From the NCBI RefSeq assembly GCF_001270495.1, contig NZ_LGUR01000117.1, positions 422,384 to 486,383 on the forward strand: 64,000 bases of DNA, in the 5' to 3' direction. Shown here one piece after another: positions 1-8,837 of the stretch (position 1 is its first letter; every line of letters begins with the position of its first letter). A model generated the notes under the pieces. The model saw only the letters and a list, made by a program, of their open reading frames with translations. It made no database searches and was not told the origin of the DNA. The DNA comes from Streptomyces viridochromogenes (GTDB lineage: Bacteria > Actinomycetota > Actinomycetes > Streptomycetales > Streptomycetaceae). A program made the translations under genes and the position numbers.

Positions 1-987
1 GCGGCGGACGTCGAGGGCGTCGGGGTCGGCATACACGGACGGGTCACGGTTGGCGGCCTGCAACGCCACCACCACGCCCTCACCCGCGCGGATACGGACG
101 CCGGAGAGGTCGACGTCCTCCGTGGCGACCCGCCGTATCCCGGAGTGGATGACGGTCAGATGGCGCAGGAGTTCCTCCACGGCGCCCGGCCACAGGGAGT
201 CGTCCGTGCGCAGGGCGTCGAGCTGGGCCGGGTTCTGCAGCAGGGCGATCACAGCCAGCGGGAACATGTTGGCTGTCGTCTCGTGGCCCGCCAGGAGCAG
301 GAGGGAGACCATACCGGTGGCCTCGTCGAGCGTGGCCTCGCCGGTCGCCACGCGCTGCGCGGCCAGCCGGGAGATCAGGTCGTCGGCGGGGTCGTGCGCG
401 CGTCGCTCGATGAGGGCGCGCAGATAGCCGTAGAGCGCCATGCGGGCGGACATCGCCTCGGCCGGGTCGCCGGCGACGCTGGTGAGGGCGTTGGACTTCG
501 CGCGGAAGAAGCCGTGGTCCTCGTAGGGGACGCCGAGCAGCTCGCAGATGGCGAGGGTGGGGAGCGGCAGCGCGTACGACGCGACCAGGTCCGCCTCCGT
601 GGCGTCGCCGTCCGTCATCGCGTCCAGCAGGTCGTCGCAGATCCGCTGGACGGCGCCCTCCATCTGCTCGATGCGCCGGAAGGTGAAGTCGGGGATGAGC
701 ATGCGGCGCAGCCGGGTGTGGTCCGGCGGGTCCATCTGGTGGAAGAGGCCGGGGGCCTGCGGCGGGGCACCGGGGCGGGTGTGGGGGAAGGCGGGGTGGT
801 TGGCGTCGGCGCTGAAGCGCGGGTCGGCGAGGACCGTGCGGGCGTCCTCGTGACCGGTGACGAGCCAGGGGCTGTTGTCGCCCCAGATCGTCACCCGGCG
901 GACCGGCTCCTCGGACTGCCACTTGGCGTACTCGGGGGCCGGGTCGAGCAGGGGGCGGATGGCGGGTAGGGACGGGTACGTCGTCAT
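1..987 (-). CDS. cytochrome P450, C-terminus beyond window edge
   Basis: This is a haem monooxygenase of the soluble bacterial CYP type, starting at an ATG and running off the left edge, so only about 329 residues are visible. The N-terminal part has the proline-rich YPSLP start, an MDPPDHTRLRRM segment (C-helix region), the I-helix oxygen-activation motif LLLAGHETT and the K-helix ExxR in EELLRHL. The haem-binding cysteine loop lies outside the window. The start codon overlaps the stop of the upstream phosphodiesterase gene by four bases, so it is the last visible gene of the ebo-type operon and probably oxidises the product or intermediate handled by that cluster. Its substrate cannot be told from the sequence. 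The P450 assignment is secure; the role in the cluster is inferred from position. Confidence 0.93.
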   Translation of the reverse strand, partial: MTTYPSLPAIRPLLDPAPEYAKWQSEEPVRRVTIWGDNSPWLVTGHEDARTVLADPRFSADANHPAFPHTRPGAPPQAPGLFHQMDPPDHTRLRRMLIPDFTFRRIEQMEGAVQRICDDLLDAMTDGDATEADLVASYALPLPTLAICELLGVPYEDHGFFRAKSNALTSVAGDPAEAMSARMALYGYLRALIERRAHDPADDLISRLAAQRVATGEATLDEATGMVSLLLLAGHETTANMFPLAVIALLQNPAQLDALRTDDSLWPGAVEELLRHLTVIHSGIRRVATEDVDLSGVRIRAGEGVVVALQAANRDPSVYADPDALDVRR

Positions 988-2372
988 TTCTCGGTTCCTT
1001 CGGTGTGCAGGTCCGCGAGGGTGAGGAGCAGGGACTTGACGTCGGTGGCCGCGTACGCCTCCTTCGCCCCGTCCGGCCGCGAGCACAGCAGTACGGGGCC
1101 GTCGGCGGGGTCGCCGGGCAGGCGACCGTGGCTGCCGCGGACGCCGGACGGGTCCAGGGGGACCGTCTTGAGGCGGTAGCGGAAGCCGAGCTTCTTGCGG
1201 GCGACCTGGCCGACGGCACGCAGTTTCACCGCGGGGACCGTCTCGTCGTAGAGAAGCTCGGCGGGGTCGTAGCCGGGCTTGCGGTGGATCTCGACCTGGC
1301 GGGCGAAGTCGGGGGCGCGGTCGTCGTCCAGCCAGTAGTAGTACGTGAACCAGGCGTCGGGGTCGGCGAGTGCGACGAGTTCGCCGGAGCGCTCGTGGTC
1401 CAGGCCGTGAGCCGCCTTGCCCTCCGTGTCCAGCACCCGTTCCACGCCGTCGAGTCCGGCGACGATCTTCGCGACCGCCTCGGTGTCGGCCGGGTCGCGG
1501 ACGTAGACGTGGGCGACCTGGTGGTCGGCGACCGCGAAGGCGCGTGACGTCCACGGGTCGAGGTACTCCATGCCGTCCTGCGTGTACACCTCCAGCAGCC
1601 CTGCCCGGCGCAGGGCGCGGTTGATGTCGACCGGGCGGGAGACGGGCGTGATGCCGTACTCGCTGAGCGCCACGACGGTCGCGCCCTGGCTCAGGAAGTG
1701 GTCGATCAACGGGCGCAGGGCGTCGTCGAGTTGGCGGGCGGCCTGGATGGTGGCGGGTGAGTCGGGGCCGGAGCGCTGGGGCTCGTAGTCCATCTGCGGG
1801 ATGTAGACGAGGGTGAGGTCGGGGCGCTTCTCGTCGAAGACCTGGCGGGCGGCTGCCAGGATCCACTGGGTGGAGGGCATGCCCGCGTTCGGCCCCCAGT
1901 AGGTGAAGAGGGGGAACGGGCCGAGCCGGTCGGTGAGTTCGTCGTGCAGGGACGGCGGCCAGGTGTAGCAGTCGGGTTCCTTGCGGCCGTCGGAGTAGTA
2001 GACGGGGCGCGGGGTGACCGTCCAGTCGACGTCGGCGCCCATCGCGTACCACCAGCAGATGTTGGCGACCTTGTAGTCGGGGTCGGTCCTGCGGGCCGTC
2101 TCCCAGATCTTCTCGCCGCCGACGAGCGCGTTGTGCTGGCGCCACAGCATGACTTCGCCGAGGTCGCGGAAGTACCAGCCGTTCGCCACCGCGCCGTGCG
2201 TGGAAGGGGGTTCGCCGGTGAGGAGCGTGGACTGGACCGTGCAGGTCACGGCGGGGAGCACGGTGTCGAGCCGGGCCTGGAAACCGCGGTCGCCGAGGGC
2301 GGCGACGGACGGCATGTGCTTCAGGAGGTTCGGGGTGAGGCCGACGATGTCGAGTACGACCACACGGTTCAT
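984..2372 (-). CDS. eboF: alkaline-phosphatase superfamily phosphodiesterase (EboF-like)
   Basis: The 462-residue protein belongs to the type I phosphodiesterase/nucleotide pyrophosphatase branch of the alkaline phosphatase superfamily. It opens with RVVVLDIVGL, whose Asp is a metal ligand, followed by LPAVTCTVQSTLLTG with the threonine nucleophile region, and has further metal-site segments YIPQMDYE and a late HGLDHERSGE. No signal peptide is seen, so it is likely cytoplasmic. It overlaps eboE by four bases upstream and the P450 by four bases downstream, which indicates translational coupling. In ebo clusters a phosphatase of this type is a standard member, presumably hydrolysing a phosphorylated intermediate; that function is from family knowledge, not shown here. 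Confidence 0.88.
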   Translation of the reverse strand: MNRVVVLDIVGLTPNLLKHMPSVAALGDRGFQARLDTVLPAVTCTVQSTLLTGEPPSTHGAVANGWYFRDLGEVMLWRQHNALVGGEKIWETARRTDPDYKVANICWWYAMGADVDWTVTPRPVYYSDGRKEPDCYTWPPSLHDELTDRLGPFPLFTYWGPNAGMPSTQWILAAARQVFDEKRPDLTLVYIPQMDYEPQRSGPDSPATIQAARQLDDALRPLIDHFLSQGATVVALSEYGITPVSRPVDINRALRRAGLLEVYTQDGMEYLDPWTSRAFAVADHQVAHVYVRDPADTEAVAKIVAGLDGVERVLDTEGKAAHGLDHERSGELVALADPDAWFTYYYWLDDDRAPDFARQVEIHRKPGYDPAELLYDETVPAVKLRAVGQVARKKLGFRYRLKTVPLDPSGVRGSHGRLPGDPADGPVLLCSRPDGAKEAYAATDVKSLLLTLADLHTEGTEK

Positions 2373-3526
2373 GAGGGGTCCTCCTTGAGGCCGAGACCGG
2401 TCAACCGGTCGCGGGCCCAGGCGAGTTCGGCGGCGATGCCGCCGGCCAGGTCGGCGGGCGGGTCGGGGAGGACGGACCAGGTGTAGGTCTCGACCTCGAT
2501 GTGGTCGCAGTGTGCGGAGGGCCCGCCCAGCAGCCCGGCGAGGACCTGGTCGAGCTGGTCGGCCGTCGTACGCAGCGGGGGTTCGGGGTCGGTGTGCAGC
2601 GGGGCGTGGAAGTGGACGCGCCAGGGGCCGGCGTCGGCGGGAAGCTCGCCGGCGAGGGCGTCCGGGAGGTCGTCCACACCGAGGACGTCACCGTCGCCGC
2701 TGGTCCGGGTCTGGTGCAGGAACCGGGGTTCGGCGAGCCGGTGCAGGGCCGCGCGGGCGGCGGGGTCGGCCGGGTCCGCGGCCTCCACCGCGCAGGACGC
2801 CTGGAGTTTGACCACGGGCATCCCGGCTTCCGCGAGCCGACGCAGGGCCTCGGCAGGCTGCTCGAACTGCACGGCGAGATGGCAGGCGTCGAGGCAGATG
2901 CCGAGCCGGTCGGGATCCAGTCCGCCCAGCTCCCGCACCGCCTGCGTGGTGGTCTCGACGACGCACCCGGGTTCCGGTTCGAAGCCCACGCGGATACGGC
3001 GGCCGGTCCACGCTTCGAGCGCCGCGAGCCCCGTGGTCAGCCGGTCCAGGGCGTGCCGCGCCTCCTCGGCGCAGACGGGCGTCCACGGGGTGCGCCACGC
3101 GAGCGGCAGGGTGGAGACGCTGCCGTGGTCGACGTGGTCCGGGAGGAGGGCGGCAAGGACGCGGGCGCAGTCCAGGGTGTAGTTCAGCCGGGCCTCGTCG
3201 GCCCAGTCGGGCTCGTACACGTCCTTCTTGACGACCTCGCGGTGGAACCCGGCGTACGGGAAGGCGTTGAGGGTGACGGTCTCCAGCCCGCGCGCCCGCA
3301 GTTCGGTCCTCAGACGTGCCAACGCGCTCTCGTCATCGGCGAGTTCCGTGACGACGGGACGCGCCAGCCACAGCCCGATGCCTAGCCGGTCGGTGCCGAG
3401 GCGTTCCCGCACGGGCTCGGCGTGGTCGGCGAGTTGGGCGATGACGCCCTCCAGGTCCTCCGCCTGGTGAACGTTGCTGCAGTAGCCGAGGTGGACGGTC
3501 GTACCGTCCGGGTGCAGAAAGCGCAT
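2369..3526 (-). CDS. eboE: EboE-like metabolite traffic protein (TIM barrel)
   Basis: A 385-residue protein matching the EboE family, a xylose-isomerase-like TIM barrel. Characteristic pieces are LGYCSNVHQAEDLEGV near the N-terminus, GIGLWLARP, TLNAFPYAGFHREVVKKDVY and a YTLDCARVLA segment. Acidic and histidine residues that could bind a metal occur in GFEPEPGCV and CLDACHLAV. The gene sits between the TatD-like eboB (seven bases upstream) and eboF (four-base overlap). The EboE family is known from scytonemin precursor trafficking in cyanobacteria and from clusters in other bacteria; its exact reaction is unknown. The family call is confident, the role is inferred. Confidence 0.87.
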   Translation of the reverse strand: MRFLHPDGTTVHLGYCSNVHQAEDLEGVIAQLADHAEPVRERLGTDRLGIGLWLARPVVTELADDESALARLRTELRARGLETVTLNAFPYAGFHREVVKKDVYEPDWADEARLNYTLDCARVLAALLPDHVDHGSVSTLPLAWRTPWTPVCAEEARHALDRLTTGLAALEAWTGRRIRVGFEPEPGCVVETTTQAVRELGGLDPDRLGICLDACHLAVQFEQPAEALRRLAEAGMPVVKLQASCAVEAADPADPAARAALHRLAEPRFLHQTRTSGDGDVLGVDDLPDALAGELPADAGPWRVHFHAPLHTDPEPPLRTTADQLDQVLAGLLGGPSAHCDHIEVETYTWSVLPDPPADLAGGIAAELAWARDRLTGLGLKEDPS

Positions 3527-3533
3527 GGGCTGC

Positions 3534-4388
3534 TCACGCTCCCCCGCGACGTATGGAGTTCCCCTGGAAGGTGGCCAGCTCGTCCGGCTTGGGCTCGTCC
3601 AGCTCCAGTCGCCCGCTCTGGTCGTAGAAGGCGACGGGGTTGCGCCACAGCACCTCGTCCACGGCGTCGTCGTCGAACCCGGCGGCGAGCATGGCGTCGG
3701 CGGTCCTGCGGGTCTTCAGCGGGTCCGAACGCCCCCAGTCCGCGGCGGAGTTCACGAGCATCCGCTCCGTCCCGTGCTCCTTGAGGATCTCGACCATCCG
3801 GTCCTCGCTCATCTTGGTCTTGGGGTAGATCGAGAACCCGGCCCAGCAACCGCTGTCGAGGACCATGCCGACGGTGAGCTCGTTGAGGTGGTCGAGGACG
3901 ACGAGTTCGGGGGCGATGCCCGACTCGCGTACGACGTCCAGGGTGCGCCGGGTGCCGGCCGCCTTGTCGCGGTGCGGGGTGTGCACGAGGGCGGGCAGCT
4001 CGTGCTCGATCGCGAGCTGGAGCTGACGGGCGAGCGCCTCGTCCTCCTCCGGGGTCATCGAGTCGTAGCCGATCTCGCCGACGGCGACGACCCGGTCCTT
4101 GGCGAGGTAGCGGTCCAGTTCGTCGAGGACCGGGAGGCAACGCGGGTCGTTGGCCTCCTTCGGGTTGAGCGCGATCGTGCAGAAGTGCTGGATGCCGAAC
4201 TGGGCGGCGCGGTACGGCTCCCAGCCCAGCAGCCCGTCGAAGTAGTCGTAGAAGCTCTCGGGCGAGGTGCGGGGCTGGCCGAGCCAGAAGGCGGGCTCGA
4301 CGACGGCGCGCACCCCGGCGGCGTACATCGCCTCGTAGTCGTCGGTCGTGCGGGAGGTCATGTGGATATGGGGGTCGAAGATGCGCAC
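3534..4388 (-). CDS. eboB: TatD-family metal-dependent hydrolase (EboB-like)
   Basis: A 284-residue amidohydrolase-fold protein. The N-terminal metal motif FDPHIHMTSRT (HxH), an Asp/Glu-rich barrel with AVGEIGYDSMT and a conserved LVHTPHRDKA histidine segment identify the TatD/amidohydrolase superfamily. The late NSAADWGRSDP supplies a further conserved Asp. It is the EboB position in the cluster, two bases downstream of eboA and seven upstream of eboE. TatD enzymes act as nucleases or hydrolases; in ebo clusters the substrate is unknown. Length fits the family and no domain is missing. Confidence 0.88.
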   Translation of the reverse strand: MRIFDPHIHMTSRTTDDYEAMYAAGVRAVVEPAFWLGQPRTSPESFYDYFDGLLGWEPYRAAQFGIQHFCTIALNPKEANDPRCLPVLDELDRYLAKDRVVAVGEIGYDSMTPEEDEALARQLQLAIEHELPALVHTPHRDKAAGTRRTLDVVRESGIAPELVVLDHLNELTVGMVLDSGCWAGFSIYPKTKMSEDRMVEILKEHGTERMLVNSAADWGRSDPLKTRRTADAMLAAGFDDDAVDEVLWRNPVAFYDQSGRLELDEPKPDELATFQGNSIRRGGA

Positions 4389-4390
4389 GG

Positions 4391-5113
4391 TCAGCCCTCT
4401 TCCTTGAATACGTCCGCGAGTGGGTCCGTGGTGGGTGCGTGCCGGAGTGTCTGCTGGAGCGCGTGGTCGAGTTCGGCGCCGACGATGTCCGGGAAGGCAC
4501 GGACGACGGGCCCGATGTCCTGGGGCACGTCCCGGCCGGCGACGATCCGCTCCTGGGCGAAGTCGGCGAGCATCCGGGCCAGTTCACGGTCGGCGCGGGT
4601 GCCGAGGCCGGTGACGCGGTCCAGCGGGATCCCGCAGAAGACGCACTTCAGTACGGCCTGGCGGAACTCGGCGTCGGGGAGGCGCGCGGCGGCGTACGGC
4701 CCGAGGGCGGCCTCGATCAGGGTGGTGTCGTTGCCGCGCAGCGCCTCCCGTACGAGGGGCAGCGCGAGGTCGCCCAGGTCGAGCAGGGGCAGGGTGCGCA
4801 GGACGGCGCGTCGTTCCGCCGGGTCGCCGTGCCGGTGGAGGCGGGTGACCTCGTCGGCGAGCTCCTGACCGCGCAGGGGCAGTGCGGTGATGAGGACGGC
4901 CCGGGCGGCCTCGTCGACGGTCCAGTAGTGGTCCATACGGCCGTGTCCGCAGCGCCTTCGAACGGCGGGGAACAGGCGCCGCACGGCAGCGGGTTCGGCG
5001 GCGACCTCGGCGGCGCTCTCGTCCAGCCAGGTGCGGGTCGTGGGATCCAGTACGGCGATCAGGGCGGGGTGGGGGTCCGGCGGGGCCGAGAGGGAGGCGG
5101 TCGTGACGGCCAT
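4391..5113 (-). CDS. eboA: EboA-domain protein
   Basis: A 240-residue, mainly alpha-helical, leucine- and alanine-rich protein without signal or membrane segment. The middle and C-terminal half has the hallmark EboA block: GNDTTLIEAALGPYAAARLP, then RQAVLKCVFCGIPLDRVTGL and a following RELARMLADFAQER helix. No catalytic residues are known for this family and none are evident. It is the defining member of ebo clusters, and its presence between the TIM-barrel gene and eboB is the strongest reason to call this operon ebo. Function unknown; proposed in other organisms to take part in moving a metabolite to the membrane or periplasm. Confidence 0.85.
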   Translation of the reverse strand: MAVTTASLSAPPDPHPALIAVLDPTTRTWLDESAAEVAAEPAAVRRLFPAVRRRCGHGRMDHYWTVDEAARAVLITALPLRGQELADEVTRLHRHGDPAERRAVLRTLPLLDLGDLALPLVREALRGNDTTLIEAALGPYAAARLPDAEFRQAVLKCVFCGIPLDRVTGLGTRADRELARMLADFAQERIVAGRDVPQDIGPVVRAFPDIVGAELDHALQQTLRHAPTTDPLADVFKEEG

Positions 5114-5176
5114 GGAGGAACAGCCTTCTGCGAGGTGGGAGGAGTGGGGCGGGAAGGAGAGCGGGCGGGGCGGTGA

Positions 5177-6031
5177 CTAACGGACCGCGCGCAGGAACTC
5201 GATCGAGCGGCGGGCGACGTCGGGCGCGTCGAGCGAGCCGCCCTGGATCTCCACGGAGATCAGGCCGCGGTGGTTCAGGTCGCGCAGGGCGTCCAGGACG
5301 GGCGGGAAGTCGATCTCGCCGGCGCCGAATTCGAGGTGCTGGTGGATGCCGCGGCGCATGTCCTCGATCTGCACATTGCGCAGAAGCGGTGCCGCGTCGT
5401 GCACGCAGTCCAGCACGGAACGTTTCTCCACGCAGTGCGCGTGACCGATGTCCAGGGTGATCCCGAACAGCTCGTGCCCGTCCACCAGTTGGGCGAGGTG
5501 CAGGCAGCGCTCCACGGTGTCGACGAACATGTACGGCTCCGGCTCGAAGGCCAGCGCCACCCCGTACCTCTCCGCGGTCTCCAGCACGGTCTCGACCCCG
5601 GCCGCGAGCCGCTTCCACGCGTCCCGCTCCGGCAGCCCGTCCGGCACCGGGCCGCTGCACAGGTGGACTGTGGGCGAGCCGAGGTCCGCGGCGATGCGCA
5701 GGGCTCGCCGCAGCAGGTCGATCCTCGCCCCGGAGCCGTCCGACATCAGCGTGGGCAGGTGCTTGCCCCAGGGGTCGAGGAGGAACGGCGCGCCGGTCTC
5801 CACCGTCACTTCCAGTCCGTGCCGCCCGAGCTGCCGCGCGAGGGCGGCGACGTGCCGGGGCAGCTCGTCGGCGTACGGGTCGAGATGGCCGTGGTCGAGG
5901 GTGAGGGCGACGCCGTCGTAGCCGAGGTCGGCGAGGACGACGAGGACATCGGTCAGCCGGTGATGGGTGAAGCCGTTGGTGCCGTAGCCGAACTTGAGAG
6001 GGGTGGAGGGAGTAGTGGGGGGAGGTCTCAT
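5177..6031 (-). CDS. sugar phosphate isomerase/epimerase-like TIM barrel
   Basis: A 284-residue protein of the AP-endonuclease-2/xylose-isomerase TIM-barrel family. It starts FGYGTNGFTHHRL, and has barrel-end metal-ligand segments LALTLDHGHLDP, ALAFEPEPYMF (Glu), GITLDIGHAHCVE (Asp and His) and a C-terminal SVEIQGGSL (Glu), the usual Glu-Asp-His-Glu set. It lies 63 bases before eboA and 34 bases after eboC, all on one strand, so it is part of the same operon. It is distinct from EboE and is not one of the six classical ebo proteins; it may stand in for the missing eboD step, but this is a guess. Confidence 0.85.
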   Translation of the reverse strand: MRPPPTTPSTPLKFGYGTNGFTHHRLTDVLVVLADLGYDGVALTLDHGHLDPYADELPRHVAALARQLGRHGLEVTVETGAPFLLDPWGKHLPTLMSDGSGARIDLLRRALRIAADLGSPTVHLCSGPVPDGLPERDAWKRLAAGVETVLETAERYGVALAFEPEPYMFVDTVERCLHLAQLVDGHELFGITLDIGHAHCVEKRSVLDCVHDAAPLLRNVQIEDMRRGIHQHLEFGAGEIDFPPVLDALRDLNHRGLISVEIQGGSLDAPDVARRSIEFLRAVR

Positions 6032-6065
6032 GGTGCGGATTCCTCACACGGAGGTGCGGTGGGTC

Positions 6066-7130
6066 TCAGGTGGGCGATATGCGCCGGGCGAGCCGTCGCG
6101 CGAGGGGATGGACGACGCCGAGCGCCGCGGCGACACCCGGTGCCCCACCGCGCGCGGTGAGCGCGGCCTGCAAGGGCATCAGCCCCAGAATCCCGGCCCC
6201 CACGGCCCGCCGTACGTTCTCCCCCGACGGCTTCCGCACGGCACGGACCTGGGCGGAACCGTAGGCCCCGAGGTAGGCGAGAGCACCGGCGGCAGTGAGG
6301 GCGGTGCGGAACCTCTTGGAAGGCACGGTGCCGGCAACGCCTTTAAGGGGCGCGGGGCTGTGTCGAACTGCGGCTCCGCCGCGGGGCGCGACAAGCCACC
6401 ACGGCGCCGCAGCCGCGCGATGCCCCTTCGCGGCACCCCCTGAGGCGTCTTGCTCGACCGGAACCGCCGTAGCCAGGGCAGTCGCCGCAGACACGGCGAG
6501 GGTCACCCCCGGCACCCGCACCGGCGCCCCACCGATCTCATGGCGACTGAGCGCCATCAACGTACCGGTGTGCACCCCGACCAGCCCGGCGGGCACAGCG
6601 GCACGCCGCACCGCGACACCAACCGATTCCGCCCCCGCCCCAGGCACCACCGCACCGGCCAGAACGTCCAGAACCCGTGCCCCTGCCATGGCGAAGCCCC
6701 CCGCCGGCGTGGACTTGAGCTTCAGGTCATATGCCCAGATGAGTCCGGCCAACGGCAGCGCGACACCCACACTGCGCCGACCCCCCGCGGCAGCGGCGAG
6801 CCCGATCCCCGCCACGGTCAACGCCCCGGCCACGCCAAGCGCCGTACGCCGCGGAACACGCCCCGACGGCACAGGCCGATCCGGTCTCTCGACGGAGTCG
6901 ACCGTGGCGTCGGCGTAGTCGTTGAGGGCCATGCCGGCCCAGTAGAGACAGACGGAGGAACCGATCACTCCGAAGGTACGGGCGTCCAGCGGGCGTCCGG
7001 CGGCGGCCGCTCCCGCGATCACGTCACCGGGCACACTCAGCGCGGCCGGGGCTCTGACGAGCAGGGCGAGGTCGCTGAGGCGCACGGCAGACCGGGATCC
7101 GAAGCGGACAACCGCTTTCCGATCTTTCAT
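6066..7130 (-). CDS. eboC: UbiA-family prenyltransferase (EboC-like) with inserted segment
   Basis: A membrane prenyltransferase of 354 residues and first gene of the ebo operon. The Mg-diphosphate site is NDYADATVDSVERPDRPVPS, the first Asp-rich motif of UbiA enzymes, and WAYDLKLKSTPAGG contributes the second conserved loop. Several hydrophobic helices follow. Between the sixth or so helix and the RFRTALTAAGALAYLG helix is a segment of about 35 residues rich in Ala, Gly and Arg that is encoded by a dispersed intergenic-type repeat and reads through in frame. Relatives lack such a loop as far as I know, so it is likely a recent insertion that leaves the gene open. Whether the enzyme still folds is unclear. 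Confidence 0.85.
   Translation of the reverse strand: MKDRKAVVRFGSRSAVRLSDLALLVRAPAALSVPGDVIAGAAAAGRPLDARTFGVIGSSVCLYWAGMALNDYADATVDSVERPDRPVPSGRVPRRTALGVAGALTVAGIGLAAAAGGRRSVGVALPLAGLIWAYDLKLKSTPAGGFAMAGARVLDVLAGAVVPGAGAESVGVAVRRAAVPAGLVGVHTGTLMALSRHEIGGAPVRVPGVTLAVSAATALATAVPVEQDASGGAAKGHRAAAAPWWLVAPRGGAAVRHSPAPLKGVAGTVPSKRFRTALTAAGALAYLGAYGSAQVRAVRKPSGENVRRAVGAGILGLMPLQAALTARGGAPGVAAALGVVHPLARRLARRISPT
6344..6440. repeat. dispersed Streptomyces intergenic repeat inside eboC
   Basis: The stretch from the AAGGGGCGCGGGGCTGTGTC motif through CGGCTCCGCCGC to the GGCGCCGCAGCC block is a sequence I recognise as a common palindromic intergenic repeat of Streptomyces chromosomes. Here it lies inside the eboC reading frame and adds no stop codon. 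The identification rests on recall of the repeat, not on a search. Confidence 0.65.
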
Positions 7131-7260
7131 GGCCGCACCCTACTCGCGGCTATTGAGCCTTCAGATACCTACCCCCCGGTAAGGGGAGTGACAAAGAAGA
7201 CACAGAATTCCCTTACCGCGGAACCCGAACTACCGGTAAACGTGGACCGTTTGACCGGTC
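7131..7260. promoter_or_regulatory. upstream region of eboC with TACC/GGTA palindromes
   Basis: This 130-base gap between the FAD oxidoreductase stop and the eboC start is less GC-rich than its surroundings. It holds TACCccccGGTA (7170-7181), a perfect TACCGGTA (7231-7238) and a TTACCGCGG in between, so repeated TACC/GGTA half-sites flank the likely eboC promoter. This suggests a regulator-binding region, but no regulator gene is adjacent. Confidence 0.35.
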
Positions 7261-8682
7261 TCACGGCTCCTGCCGCAGCCGCCGCCACACCGCCTTGGCC
7301 GCGTTGTGCCCCGACATCCCGTGCACGCCCGGTCCGGGCGGGGTCGCCGACGAGCAGATGAAGACAGCGGGGTGCGGGGTGCGGTAGGGGAAGAGCGACA
7401 GCTTGGGCCGGAGCAGGAGTTGGAGCCCGGAGGCCGCTCCGGAGGCGATGTCGCCGCCGACATAGTTGGCGTTGCGGGCGGCGAGCTCGGCCGGGCCGGC
7501 CGTCGCGCGCGCGAGGACGCGGTCGCGGAACCCCGGGGCGAAGCGCTCCAGTTGACGTTCGAGGACGTCCGTGAGGTCTCCGGTCCAGCCGTTCGGCACA
7601 TGCCCGTACGCCCAGAAGACGTGCTTGCCCTCGGGGGCCCGCGTGGGGTCGACGACGCTGGGCTGCACCGTGATCATGAACGGCTTGTCGGGCGCCCGGC
7701 CTTCCCGGGACGCGGCGCGCAGGGCGGCGCCGATCTCCGCGCTGTCCCCCCCGACCTGCACGGTGCCGGCCCGCCGCGCCTCCGGCGAGGTCCATGGCAC
7801 CGGGCCGTCCAAGGCGTAGTCGATCTTGAAGGCGGCGGCGCCGTAGCGGTAGCCCTCGTAGTAGCGGCCGAAGCCGGCGATGCGGGCCAGCGCGGTGGGC
7901 GAGGTGTCGAAGATGTACGCGCGCGCGGGCGGCAGGTCGTCGAGCCGCTTGACCTCGTAGTCGGTGTGGACGGTGCCGCCGAGGTCCTTCAGATAGGCGG
8001 TGAGGGCGTCGGAGATGGACTGGGAACCGCCGCGGGCCACGGGCCACCCGCGGGCGTGGGCGGCGAGGGCGAAGACCAGTCCGATGGCACTGGTGGCGAA
8101 GCCGTCCAGCGGGGCGATGACGTGCGCCACGAGGCCGGCGAAGAGCGTCCTGGCCCGCTCGTCGCGGAAGCGGCGCGTCAGCCAGGTCGACGGGGGCAGT
8201 CCGACCAGGCCGAAGCGGGCGAGCGTGACCGGGTCCCGGGGTAGTGCGGTGAGGGGCAGGGACATGAAGTCACGGGCCAGCGTGTCCCACTTGGCCAGGA
8301 ACGGCTCGACCAGCCTGCGGTACGTGCCCGCGTCGCGCGGGCCGAACGAGGCGGCGGTCTCGGCGACGGACCGGGACAGCACGGCGGCGCTGCCGTCGGT
8401 GAAGGGGTGCGCCATGGGCAGCCCGGCGTGCAGCCACTCCAGGCCGTAACGGTCGAGCGGCATGGTCCGGAAGACGGGCGAGTTGATGCCCAGGGGGTGC
8501 GCGGCGGAGCACGGGTCGTGCCGGAAGCCGGGGAGGGTCAGCTCCTCGGTGCGGGCTCCGCCGCCGACGGTGTCACGCGCCTCGAACACGGCCACGGAGA
8601 AGCCGCGGCGGGCCAGCTCCACGGCAGCGGTCAGTCCGTTCGGCCCCGCACCCACCACGACCGCATCGAGCATCGACGGCAC
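7261..8682 (-). CDS. NAD(P)/FAD-dependent oxidoreductase, phytoene-desaturase-like
   Basis: A 473-residue flavoprotein of the CrtI/PYROXD2-like family. The dinucleotide-binding start is [20 protein letters not shown] followed by the acidic [20 protein letters not shown] signature of amine-oxidase/desaturase flavoproteins. The C-terminal FAD motif is present near [20 protein letters not shown], with GHNAAKAV at the end. Length is normal and no membrane segment is evident. The upstream gene is an inositol-phosphatase on the same strand and the downstream gene is eboC, 130 bases away, so membership of the ebo transcript is uncertain. The substrate is unknown. Confidence 0.88.
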   Translation of the reverse strand: MPSMLDAVVVGAGPNGLTAAVELARRGFSVAVFEARDTVGGGARTEELTLPGFRHDPCSAAHPLGINSPVFRTMPLDRYGLEWLHAGLPMAHPFTDGSAAVLSRSVAETAASFGPRDAGTYRRLVEPFLAKWDTLARDFMSLPLTALPRDPVTLARFGLVGLPPSTWLTRRFRDERARTLFAGLVAHVIAPLDGFATSAIGLVFALAAHARGWPVARGGSQSISDALTAYLKDLGGTVHTDYEVKRLDDLPPARAYIFDTSPTALARIAGFGRYYEGYRYGAAAFKIDYALDGPVPWTSPEARRAGTVQVGGDSAEIGAALRAASREGRAPDKPFMITVQPSVVDPTRAPEGKHVFWAYGHVPNGWTGDLTDVLERQLERFAPGFRDRVLARATAGPAELAARNANYVGGDIASGAASGLQLLLRPKLSLFPYRTPHPAVFICSSATPPGPGVHGMSGHNAAKAVWRRLRQEP

Positions 8683-8837
8683 CTTCGGACTCCTTCGTCA
8701 GCCGATGGCCATTGAAGGATCAGGATATGCCGGGGCACTGACAGACCGGGGCACGGTGTTCCAGCCGGGGGTGCGGTGCCCCGACCAGGGCCACGGGGCC
8801 GTATGGATCTGCGGCTGGACCGCGCTCCCCTGGACGA

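Noticed and set aside
1..8682. P450, flavoprotein and prenyltransferase as a carotenoid or terpene biosynthetic cluster
   Set aside because: No terpene synthase or geranylgeranyl diphosphate synthase is present and the EboA/B/E/F proteins point to an ebo-type cluster instead.
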